In this document: positions 1-5,590 of the stretch, piece by piece
How the letters are laid out: every line of letters starts with the position of its first letter
Position numbering within the stretch: position 1 is the stretch's first letter
Source of the DNA: a virus
IMG/VR virus record: IMGVR_UViG_3300045012_000049
Location: 1-45,636 of that record
Direction: 5' to 3' (one strand)
Length of the DNA: 45,636 nucleotides
Made by a program: the position numbers and the translations under genes
Notes under the pieces: model-generated
What the model saw: only the letters and a program-made list of their open reading frames with translations
Told to the model about the DNA's origin: nothing
Database searches by the model: none

Positions 1-127
1 CTGTAGGAGACCGCGACGAGAAGTGCCAAGGAACCATCCGCCCGCCTTGCGCCTCACTAGCTCGGGAGGACCGCGAAACCACTCGACGGCGCCTTGCGGC
101 GGCGTGAAGTTGTGCGCGATCACCATC
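1..127. repeat. 127-bp terminal direct repeat, left copy
   Basis: These 127 bases are identical to 45510-45636. Both copies lie inside one reading frame (RusA-like) that continues without a break across the join. This is what an assembler leaves when it closes a circular or circularly permuted molecule with a 127-base overlap. A genuine packaged end repeat is less likely, because it would be expected outside a gene and not at exactly a common assembler k-mer length. The unique genome is then 45,509 bp. Confidence 0.95.
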
Positions 128-309
128 GGCGCGCGCTTCTTCGACTTGTGTTTCTTGCAATCGCATTGACCGAAGCGCGTTCCGAGGCCGTACATGCATA
201 GGCCGCGGCCGCTCACGTGGTGATCGCGCGAGTGCCCGCAACGGCACACGTCATCGCGTTCGCCTACGCCGTTCTTAGCGCCGGGAAGCAATCCGAGTTG
301 CTCGCTCAT
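1..309 (-). CDS. RusA-like Holliday junction resolvase, N-terminal part (continues at 45057-45636)
   Basis: This is the beginning of a 253-residue protein that starts at ATG 307-309, crosses the window ends and stops at 45057. The N-terminal ~60 residues form a Cys/His-rich module (C22, C24, H26, H30, C38, C49, C51, H54) that probably binds zinc, followed by a basic KKHKSKKR stretch. The catalytic domain lies in the other part. The start overlaps the stop of the upstream deoxyribosyltransferase-like gene (ATGA), which fixes the true start here and not at the internal Met at 124-126. The zinc module fused in front of a RusA domain is an uncommon arrangement. Confidence 0.85.
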   Translation of the reverse strand, partial: MSEQLGLLPGAKNGVGERDDVCRCGHSRDHHVSGRGLCMYGLGTRFGQCDCKKHKSKKRAPMVIAHNFTPPQGAVEWFRGPPELVRRKAGGWFLGTSRRGLLQ

Positions 310-728
310 GTGCGGGCCTGCGACTGAATGCTACGAAGCGCATCGTGGTGATCGCCGAAGAGGCGCGCGCGCGGGCACGCATGTACGAAGATCGAGCGAT
401 CGAGATCGCCCGAGATCACCATCTCGAGATGGCGAAGCGCGAGAGCGTGCCCAAGCTCAACCCACGCGCCGACCGAGCCGCGTTCCTTCGGGATGAGGAG
501 CCAAAAGAGATCGGCGCGCCGAAGATCGGCTAGATCGCCGCACGCAAAGCGCCGCTGCTCGTAGCTCGCGAAGGCGGCGTCGGGCATACCCTTCGCACGC
601 GCGGCGATCACATGCGTCATCCACGTGTCGAGCACGTCAACGCCGGCGACGGAAAGATGAGACGCGAGGATCGCTAGCTCGTCGACCTCTTTGGACGCGC
701 CGGCCATGTACACACGTAGAGAGCTCAT
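306..728 (-). CDS. Nucleoside 2-deoxyribosyltransferase-like protein
   Basis: This 140-residue protein has the fold signature of the nucleoside 2-deoxyribosyltransferase/TIR-like superfamily. A beta strand (LRVYMAG) opens the protein. An aspartate follows the second core strand (ADLFWLLIP, D73), and the hallmark GAWVELGHAL helix carries the candidate catalytic glutamate E91. Family members exchange bases on deoxyribonucleosides or hydrolyse nucleotides. The length fits the smaller family members. It is coupled by 4-base overlaps to the DNA methyltransferase upstream and the resolvase downstream, so a role in nucleotide or DNA modification is plausible. An NAD-consuming TIR-like effector cannot be excluded from sequence alone. 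Confidence 0.65.
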   Translation of the reverse strand: MSSLRVYMAGASKEVDELAILASHLSVAGVDVLDTWMTHVIAARAKGMPDAAFASYEQRRFACGDLADLRRADLFWLLIPKERGSVGAWVELGHALALRHLEMVISGDLDRSIFVHACPRARLFGDHHDALRSIQSQART

Positions 729-1516
729 CGGAAGAGGGGCTCCTGTCCGCGCAGCCGCGCCTCGAGCGTGCTCGTCTCCGCCTCCGCTTTGAGCCGATCG
801 CGCGCGATCTCCGCGTACGCGGGCACGCGCTCGATCCCGATGAAGCGAAAGCCGTCGCGGAGCGCGGCGATCCCCGTCGTGGCGGAGCCGGCGAAGGGAT
901 CGAGGATCACACCGCCCGGCGCGCAGATCTTGTTGACGTGGCGCATGACGTCGACGGGCTTCCCCGTGATGTGGAACTTTTCCGCGACGTCGATCGAGCA
1001 ACGGACGACGCCCCAAAGGCACCCGACCTCGCGCTCCGTCGGCATCGGGCCGTTCGAGCCCCAAGCGACGTACTCGCATTGCGAAGCGAAGCGCCCCATC
1101 GATGGTCGCGCCTGTTCGGTCTTGTCCCACACGAGGATGCCTCGCCACGTCCAGCCGCCGACTTGGATCGCGTCGGTCACGGTCGGAAGCTGGCGCCAGT
1201 CCGCAAAGCAGCAGATCGGTGCACCGACCTTGCACACGCGGAGCGCCTCGTTCATCCAAAGCGCGCACCAATACGCGAACGAGCGCTGATCGCGATTGTC
1301 GCCCGCAAATTCCGGGCGTTGGATCAGCGTGCCCGTCATGACGTACTTCTGCGTCGGTTCGAGAGTGCGGTCGCCGCGGTATTGCCCGCCCGAGCTGTAC
1401 GGCGGATCCGTGATGAGCGCGTCGACGCATGCGTCCGGGAGCGATTGAAGGATCGCGAGCGCTTCCCCCTCGAGCACATAGGCACGTTCGCGCCCTTCGA
1501 AGACGTCCGCGATCAT
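725..1516 (-). CDS. DNA (N4-cytosine/N6-adenine) methyltransferase
   Basis: The 263-residue protein carries both class motifs: the catalytic DPPY at residues 37-40 and the SAM-binding DPFAGSATTG at about 206-215. The order (DPPY first, then FxGxxTTG) is that of beta-class amino-methyltransferases. It would methylate an exocyclic amino group in a short recognition sequence, presumably to protect phage DNA from host restriction; no restriction enzyme is next to it. It overlaps its neighbours by 4 bases on both sides. The target base and recognition site cannot be read from the sequence. Confidence 0.93.
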   Translation of the reverse strand: MIADVFEGRERAYVLEGEALAILQSLPDACVDALITDPPYSSGGQYRGDRTLEPTQKYVMTGTLIQRPEFAGDNRDQRSFAYWCALWMNEALRVCKVGAPICCFADWRQLPTVTDAIQVGGWTWRGILVWDKTEQARPSMGRFASQCEYVAWGSNGPMPTEREVGCLWGVVRCSIDVAEKFHITGKPVDVMRHVNKICAPGGVILDPFAGSATTGIAALRDGFRFIGIERVPAYAEIARDRLKAEAETSTLEARLRGQEPLFR

Positions 1517-1701
1517 TCCGGCGCCCGCTCGATCCCGGTTGCGATCTCGACGACTCCGCCATGTTCCCCGACTGCGAACGTGTGCTCATCGCGCGGACGA
1601 CCACACGCCCAGCATTCACGGAGACCCTTCGCGTCGATCACACCCAGTGATCCGCAATTCGCGCTCCACGCATGACGCTTCGGATCGTCTATCACGATCA
1701 T
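1513..1701 (-). CDS. Small Cys-containing protein (62 aa), unknown
   Basis: This is a 62-residue acidic protein with a CWAC pair preceded by a single cysteine (SANCG) and followed by DEH, a possible small zinc-binding site. It is translationally coupled at both ends (ATGA at 1513-1516 and 1698-1701). I do not recognise the family. Its position directly upstream of the DNA methyltransferase suggests co-expression with it. Confidence 0.6.
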   Translation of the reverse strand: MIVIDDPKRHAWSANCGSLGVIDAKGLRECWACGRPRDEHTFAVGEHGGVVEIATGIERAPE

Positions 1702-1868
1702 TCCGGGCGCCCCGCGGGAAGAGCGGCGCGCGCCGCGTCGACTTCCTTGTCGTCGTCGAGCTCACGCAGTCGCGCATGAACGAAGCGACGGGTCGCGATG
1801 TCGTGCGCGTTCTCTTGAACCCATCCGATGATGTCGCGAAGCCGCTGGACCTCTTGCTCGGGCGTCAT
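1698..1868 (-). CDS. Small helical hypothetical protein (56 aa)
   Basis: This is a 56-residue, highly charged and probably all-helical protein (MTPEQEVQRLRDIIGWVQEN, then an Arg/Asp-rich half). The start ATG overlaps the previous gene's stop and its own stop overlaps the next start, so both ends are fixed by ATGA couplings. No family is recognised. Confidence 0.55.
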   Translation of the reverse strand: MTPEQEVQRLRDIIGWVQENAHDIATRRFVHARLRELDDDKEVDAARAALPAGRPE

Positions 1869-1957
1869 CGTCCGTCCCCCATGCGCCAGTAGATCAGGAT
1901 CAGCATCCCGATGATCACGCCGTGAGCGACCGCGCCGATCACATCGAACCCGCTCAT
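1865..1957 (-). CDS. Tiny single-pass membrane protein (30 aa)
   Basis: This is a 30-residue peptide with a single hydrophobic helix (GAVAHGVIIGMLILIYW) and a short basic end (RMGDGR). Despite its size it is held in register by 4-base overlaps with both neighbours, which is the main support for it being real. It lies three genes below the transglycosylase-like protein, so a helper role in lysis or a membrane-inhibitor function is possible but unproven. Confidence 0.5.
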   Translation of the reverse strand: MSGFDVIGAVAHGVIIGMLILIYWRMGDGR

Positions 1958-2136
1958 GTGCGCGGCTTCCGATGCTTCGCTGCGTCGGGGCAGTGGGCGA
2001 AATGTGAGTCGCCGCGGTTCACGCCCGTCGCTTCAACCGGCATCCTTCGCTGCTTGGCCGTGATCACCCAAACGACGAGAGCGCCGCACGAGCGACACGG
2101 AACGCTCGGAGCTTGCGCAGGAATAGAAAACTTCAT
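1954..2136 (-). CDS. Small zinc-ribbon-like protein (60 aa)
   Basis: The 60-residue protein contains CRSC near the N terminus and HFAHCPDAAKHR near the C terminus, a plausible C-x2-C...H/C zinc site enclosing a VVWVITAKQRRMPVE strand-turn-strand. Small zinc ribbons of this type are common in phage early operons and usually bind nucleic acid or protein. Both ends are coupled by ATGA. Specific function unknown. Confidence 0.55.
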   Translation of the reverse strand: MKFSIPAQAPSVPCRSCGALVVWVITAKQRRMPVEATGVNRGDSHFAHCPDAAKHRKPRT

Positions 2137-2294
2137 CGGTGAACGCCCCGTCCAGCGCGGTCGACTTGCGGGCACCGCTCGAGCACGCTCGCCGGCGCTA
2201 GGGCGAATTGGACGATCACGACTGCGCAGCACACCGCCGTCATCACGACCCACACGAGCACGAGCCCCGAGACGATCCTGTCGTGATTGCTCAT
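2133..2294 (-). CDS. Small membrane protein (53 aa)
   Basis: The 53-residue protein has one strong transmembrane helix (residues ~10-33, SGLVLVWVVMTAVCCAVVIV) followed by a short polar tail ending in RAGRGVHR. It starts inside the stop of the transglycosylase-like gene (ATGA). Size, topology and position just after a murein-cleaving protein would suit an antiholin, a pinholin-like or an accessory lysis protein, but nothing in the sequence decides this. Confidence 0.55.
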   Translation of the reverse strand: MSNHDRIVSGLVLVWVVMTAVCCAVVIVQFALAPASVLERCPQVDRAGRGVHR

Positions 2295-2764
2295 GGGATC
2301 GGGATCCCCACTGCGCGATTGATCTTCGACATGCGGAAGGCGATCGGCTTCGTCGTCTCCACGCACACGCCCGTCGCGTAGACCATCATCGGCCAGCGCG
2401 GGCACTGCTTTTCGGACGCTTGCATGATCGAAAGCGCGATCCGCGCTTGATCCTCGAGGGGCATCCCAACGGGGATCCGCCGACATTCGATTTGCCACGG
2501 ACCACACGAGCGAGCGCCCTTCGCCCGCGTGCAATCGCGCGAGCCGACGGGAAGCCCGGGGCAGTCGCCCGGACGATCTTCGTAAGCGTTCTCGAAGGCG
2601 GCCCACGTGTCGAGGCGCGCGGCCCACACCGCCGGACGATCCGTATCGAACGTCACGCGCGAGATCACGATCGCGACGTTGACGTCGCGCGGGATGTCGC
2701 CGCCGGCGGTCGAGCCGAGCCAGCGAAGCGCCCAAAGCCAGCGAAGAACGCGGAAGGCGGTCAC
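2291..2764 (-). CDS. Transglycosylase/lysozyme-like protein with N-terminal hydrophobic segment
   Basis: This is a 157-residue protein from GTG 2762-2764, which overlaps the upstream stop as GTGA. Residues ~3-22 (FRVLRWLWALRWLGSTAGG) could be a signal or signal-arrest segment. The body contains WAAFENAYE and then CGPWQIECRRIP, which resemble the catalytic Glu region and the GPxQI motif of SLT/transglycosylase folds. Several Cys residues suggest disulphides outside the cytoplasm. It may degrade peptidoglycan during entry or lysis. No other clear endolysin is visible in the genome, so this is the best candidate, with moderate certainty. Confidence 0.5.
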   Translation of the reverse strand: MTAFRVLRWLWALRWLGSTAGGDIPRDVNVAIVISRVTFDTDRPAVWAARLDTWAAFENAYEDRPGDCPGLPVGSRDCTRAKGARSCGPWQIECRRIPVGMPLEDQARIALSIMQASEKQCPRWPMMVYATGVCVETTKPIAFRMSKINRAVGIPIP

Positions 2765-3033
2765 GTTTCGCACGACCACAGGTGACGTGGAGCGCGCGTT
2801 TCGGCGAGCACGCTACCAACGGTGTCCGACAACTTGACGCCATCGTCATCGACGAGGCGTTGATCGTTTGGCAATGGCACCCACGACGAGTGCTCTAGCT
2901 CCTCGTCGGCATAGTCCGACGGGCCCAAGCCGTTGGCCCCGCTATGCTTCAACACAGAGCGAGCTTCGGCCTGTGAATGCGCGGCGACGACTTCGCCAAG
3001 CTCTCTGCAATACCAGGCGCGAAGCTCACTCAC
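2761..3033 (-). CDS. Hypothetical protein (90 aa)
   Basis: This 90-residue acidic protein starts at GTG 3031-3033 and overlaps the end of the zinc-knuckle gene. The N-terminal part (RAWYCRELGEVVAAHSQAEA) looks like a small alpha/beta fold in which an environment or substrate code is read as YYCxELxEVVVAxS, a pattern shared by several small phage proteins of unknown role. No catalytic motif is seen. Confidence 0.5.
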   Translation of the reverse strand: MSELRAWYCRELGEVVAAHSQAEARSVLKHSGANGLGPSDYADEELEHSSWVPLPNDQRLVDDDGVKLSDTVGSVLAETRAPRHLWSCET

Positions 3034-3502
3034 GGACGCACCCGAAGATGAGCGGGCCGACTACACCGCGCGAAGGGCGCGTCCACGATTCGATCTTCCT
3101 CTTCCGCTTCGGGCACGCGTCCGCGTAATGACCTTCGCGACGACAAAGTCCGCACCGCGCATCGGGACGATTGCTGCGCGCCGTCGGGTTGCGTTTCGCC
3201 GCGGTCGCGTGTCCGCCTTTGCGCCCGTTGACGCGAGCCTCTTCGCTCGACCATTCGTGCGCCACGCCTCGCTCGTGCGCTGCGCGGCCGCCGAGTCCAG
3301 AGATCGCCTTCACTCGTTCGGGGCTCATGCTCGCGAAGCCCTGGATCCCTCTCTTGAGGGGCACGGGCTTGGGCGCGACGGGAGCGACGGGATCGCTGTA
3401 ATCGCGTTTGCGGAGCCGCGACACGAGAGCCTCGACGCGTTCGCGCTGCACGGCCTGTTCGATCGTCCACGTCCGCGGCTCTAGCTCGCTCTCGATTCCC
3501 AT
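3026..3502 (-). CDS. KGG-repeat protein with C-terminal CCHC zinc knuckle
   Basis: This is the first gene of the long leftward train (158 aa). Start ATG 3500-3502 is chosen for the GGGAG 10 bases upstream. Residues ~75-125 contain two stress-protein KGG-type units (GFASMSPERVKAISGLGG and HEWSSEEARVNGRKGGHA). Near the C terminus a perfect C-x2-C-x4-H-x4-C zinc knuckle (CGLCRREGHYADAC) is followed at once by PKRKRK. Such knuckles bind single-stranded nucleic acid in retroviral nucleocapsids. Its role here is unknown; the basic, modular make-up suggests a nucleic-acid-binding early protein. Confidence 0.65.
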   Translation of the reverse strand: MGIESELEPRTWTIEQAVQRERVEALVSRLRKRDYSDPVAPVAPKPVPLKRGIQGFASMSPERVKAISGLGGRAAHERGVAHEWSSEEARVNGRKGGHATAAKRNPTARSNRPDARCGLCRREGHYADACPKRKRKIESWTRPSRGVVGPLIFGCVRE

Positions 3503-3575
3503 TGCGCACGCTCCCAGGAAGTTCTCAACGCTTAGCGTCTTGCGCGCGGCAACGTCAACAGCTATTGAAGCTCCC
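3503..3575. promoter_or_regulatory. Divergent early promoter region
   Basis: This 73-base gap separates the leftward train from the rightward RHH gene. On the plus strand TTGCGC (3540-3545), a 17-base spacer and TATTGA (3563-3568) lie 7 bases before the RHH ATG. On the minus strand TTGACG (3558-3553), an 18-base spacer and TAAGCG (3534-3529) precede the 3502 start, which has its own GGGAG. The matches to sigma70-type boxes are partial, so exact start points are inference, but both transcription units must begin here. Confidence 0.45.
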
Positions 3576-3758
3576 ATGCTCCTAACGCCACGTGGGAACC
3601 GAACGACCATCGCGATCTACATCTCGAAAGACCTTGAGGCGTTCGCGCGCAAGCTCGCAAAAAAACACAGCGCGAGCGTGAGCGCCGTATGGGAATCCGT
3701 GATGCGCGACGCGCAGCGGCGGAGCAAAAAGAAATCGTCACGCGCTCTCGCCGCGTGA
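3576..3758 (+). CDS. Ribbon-helix-helix regulator (60 aa)
   Basis: The 60-residue protein has the Arc/CopG layout: a beta strand (RTTIAIYISK), helix A (DLEAFARKLAKKH), a turn (SASV) and helix B (SAVWESVMRDAQRR), ending in a basic tail (SKKKSSRALAA). RHH proteins dimerise through the strand and bind short inverted repeats. A perfect inverted repeat sits just downstream at 3769-3787 within the next promoter, so this gene probably encodes its repressor or activator. No Shine-Dalgarno is evident. The start is the first ATG after the putative promoter. Confidence 0.7.
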   Translation: MLLTPRGNRTTIAIYISKDLEAFARKLAKKHSASVSAVWESVMRDAQRRSKKKSSRALAA

Positions 3759-3762
3759 AAAC

Positions 3763-3792
3763 TTGACTATTGGAGTAGCTCTCCAATAGAGA
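3763..3792 (+). promoter_or_regulatory. Early rightward promoter with operator palindrome
   Basis: TTGACT (3763-3768) and TAGAGA (3787-3792), spaced by 18 bases, form a candidate promoter for the recombination operon. Between the boxes lies a perfect 7+5+7 inverted repeat, ATTGGAG-TAGCT-CTCCAAT (3769-3787). A protein bound there would block polymerase. The last base of the -10 box is only 6 bases before ATG 3799, so the message may be leaderless. The RHH protein encoded immediately upstream is the natural candidate binder. Confidence 0.6.
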
Positions 3793-3798
3793 TGGTGC

Positions 3799-4011
3799 AT
3801 GCTCAGTGACACCCCGTGGCGCGCCGGCAGTCGCGTCTATCGTGGCTGCGAATTGCAGATCAAGGCGACCGTCGGAGTAAGCAAGGCTCTCCCGTGGATG
3901 TGGATCTGTCTCGAATGCGGTTCCGAGAGTAGCCAAGGACACAAGACGGCCTCCGACGCAAAGAAGTACGCCGAGCGACACGTCGAGCATCGACAACGCA
4001 AACACAAGTGA
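3799..4011 (+). CDS. Small zinc-finger-like protein (70 aa)
   Basis: This is the first gene of the early rightward operon. The 70-residue protein has CLECGSESS followed by a helix with HVEH near the C terminus, giving a C-x2-C...H-x2-H zinc-finger-like spacing, and a basic end (RQRKHK). That composition suits nucleic-acid binding. No Shine-Dalgarno precedes the ATG, consistent with a leaderless start from the promoter at 3763-3792. Confidence 0.6.
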   Translation: MLSDTPWRAGSRVYRGCELQIKATVGVSKALPWMWICLECGSESSQGHKTASDAKKYAERHVEHRQRKHK

Positions 4012-4017
4012 GGCTCC

Positions 4018-4206
4018 ATGATTCGTCAGCTACTAGAGAGCGCCGCGAAGGCGCACGAAATGACCGGGCGGGGCGAGCCGCGATCGCCCCGCGTGATCGC
4101 CGGGCTTCTTCTCCGCCATCTCTCCGACGACGAGGCGCGCGAGGTCTCGAGGCTCCTCGAGGCGGCGACGCGCCGCACCCACGCGACGCTTCGCCTCGTC
4201 CGGTGA
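4018..4206 (+). CDS. Small helical protein (62 aa)
   Basis: The 62-residue protein is Arg/Ala/Leu-rich and probably all helical, with a middle helix-turn-helix-like stretch (SPRVIAGLLLRHLSDDEAREV). It starts 6 bases after the zinc-finger gene with GAGGC upstream, and its stop overlaps the next GTG start. Family not recognised. A small DNA-binding or adaptor role is possible. Confidence 0.5.
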   Translation: MIRQLLESAAKAHEMTGRGEPRSPRVIAGLLLRHLSDDEAREVSRLLEAATRRTHATLRLVR

Positions 4207-4364
4207 AGATCGCGATGATGCGATTCACAAACGGCCGTGTCGTCGCCGCGCCGCAAGGCTCGCGCCCCGAACGACAGGCCATCTTGGACATGGTTCTCTA
4301 TTTGATCTTGCACCGTTGCCCACACTGCGGGCGTTTTCACATGCCACCACCAAACCAAGCCTGA
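4203..4364 (+). CDS. Small zinc-ribbon-like protein (53 aa)
   Basis: This 53-residue protein starts at GTG 4203-4205 inside the previous stop codon. Its C terminus carries HRCPHCGRFHMPPP, a C-x2-C plus His knuckle that could hold zinc. The next gene, the RecT-like annealing protein, follows after 9 bases with its own AAGGA site. Function unknown; co-expression with recombination genes is clear. Confidence 0.5.
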   Translation: MKIAMMRFTNGRVVAAPQGSRPERQAILDMVLYLILHRCPHCGRFHMPPPNQA

Positions 4365-4373
4365 AGGATCCCA

Positions 4374-5300
4374 ATGAACAATCCGACGACGACGCCCGAA
4401 GAGAAGAAGAACGACACGACGACGCTCGCGAAGCGTGCGCCCGCTGCTTTGGAGCTCGTGCCGACGACTCAGTTTCAGATGACGCTCGAGCCCGACGGGT
4501 TCGATCAGGCTTGGCGCGTCGCGCTCATTTTCTCGACCGTGCGCTACTGCGGGATCACGACGGCCGAAGACGCAATGGCCCGCATCATGTACGGCCGCAA
4601 CTTGGGCATGACGGCCGCGGCCGCGTGCGCGAACGTCCACATGATCGAAGGCAAGCCTGGGATCGAGGCGGCGACGATGCGCGGCGTATGCCTGCAACGT
4701 CCCGACGTGTGCGAATTTTTCGAGATCGTGAGCGCTTCGCCGAAGGGCGCCACGGTCAAAGGGAAGCGCCGCGGGCACGCGCAAGTGCTCGAGGCCTCGT
4801 TCACCATCGAAGACGCGGCGACGGCGAAGCTACTCGACCGCGGGAAGAGCGACGAGGGGAAGGAGAAGAATAACTGGAACCGCTACCCCGAAGACATGTG
4901 CGTGGCGCGCGCCTCGGCTCGGCTCGCTCGAAGGCTCTTCCCGGATCTGATCCGCGGCTTCGCGACGACGGAAGAACTGAACGACATTCGCCGGCTCCGT
5001 CGTGCTGGCATCGAAGACGCCGAGGTCGTCGAGCCCGCTGGCGACGTGCCCGCGGCCGTCACGAGCTCGGCGCCGTCGAGAGACTTCGCGCGCGAGACGG
5101 AGAAGTTCAAAGCCGATTGCCTCGTCGCGAAGACGCCCGCCGATTTCAAAAAGCTGCGCGAGGACTTCCAAAGCTTCGGCGATGCGGAGCCGTGGCGCGG
5201 ACAAATGCGCACGGCGTACGACGGCGCGATCGCGCGAGCTCGCGAGGAGAAGGGCGCACCGCCGGCGGCGACGGATGCGCCGAAGGATCCGGCGAAGTGA
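4374..5300 (+). CDS. RecT-like single-strand annealing protein
   Basis: The 308-residue protein resembles the phage family often annotated as RecT-type recombinases. GRNLGMTAAAACANVHMIEG followed by KPGIEAATM matches the conserved 'G-x-x-LG...I-x-V-I-x-GKP-x-L-x-A-x-x-M' core. Downstream come a strand-rich KGATVKGKRRG hairpin and WNRYPEDMCVARASARLARR with PDLIRGF. Such proteins anneal complementary ssDNA after exonuclease resection. The C-terminal ~90 residues are a charged extension. AAGGA lies 5 bases before ATG. Its neighbour two genes on is a PD-(D/E)XK nuclease, the usual exonuclease partner. Confidence 0.72.
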   Translation: MNNPTTTPEEKKNDTTTLAKRAPAALELVPTTQFQMTLEPDGFDQAWRVALIFSTVRYCGITTAEDAMARIMYGRNLGMTAAAACANVHMIEGKPGIEAATMRGVCLQRPDVCEFFEIVSASPKGATVKGKRRGHAQVLEASFTIEDAATAKLLDRGKSDEGKEKNNWNRYPEDMCVARASARLARRLFPDLIRGFATTEELNDIRRLRRAGIEDAEVVEPAGDVPAAVTSSAPSRDFARETEKFKADCLVAKTPADFKKLREDFQSFGDAEPWRGQMRTAYDGAIARAREEKGAPPAATDAPKDPAK

Positions 5301-5590
5301 ACCGTCGCAACTGTCTCGTGTGCGAAATGGAAAGGCCGCCCGCCGCTTGCACGCGGACGCCCGGCGAAGCTTTCTCAACGGCGTATCTCATGGGCCTTTA
5401 CTCCGTTCTCGCGTGCCGAACGGAGCCCACGACGGAGATGCAGGTGTTTCTCGAGAGCCTTTGCGACGCACATCACCCACACGCGATCGCGATTCTGGAC
5501 GAGCTCATCGTCGACGAAGCCGACACGCGGATCCGAATCGCTCTCACGCGAACCCACGATCAGCAGTCACGCAAAAGGAGCGTGTCATGA
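5297..5590 (+). CDS. Small Cys-rich protein between annealing protein and nuclease (97 aa)
   Basis: This 97-residue protein begins at GTG 5297-5299 (GTGA overlap) and ends in ATGA with the nuclease start. Its N terminus (CLVCEMERPPAAC) has a C-x2-C pair with further Cys and His residues (ACRTE, CDAHHPHA), possibly a metal site. The middle and C-terminal parts are helical. Because it is locked between the two recombination proteins, an accessory role there is likely, but no known family is recognised. Confidence 0.6.
   Translation: MNRRNCLVCEMERPPAACTRTPGEAFSTAYLMGLYSVLACRTEPTTEMQVFLESLCDAHHPHAIAILDELIVDEADTRIRIALTRTHDQQSRKRSVS

Noticed and set aside
1-127. True packaged direct terminal repeat
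   Set aside because: The length is exactly a typical assembler k-mer, and both copies lie inside one continuous gene, so an assembly overlap of a circular molecule is the simpler reading.
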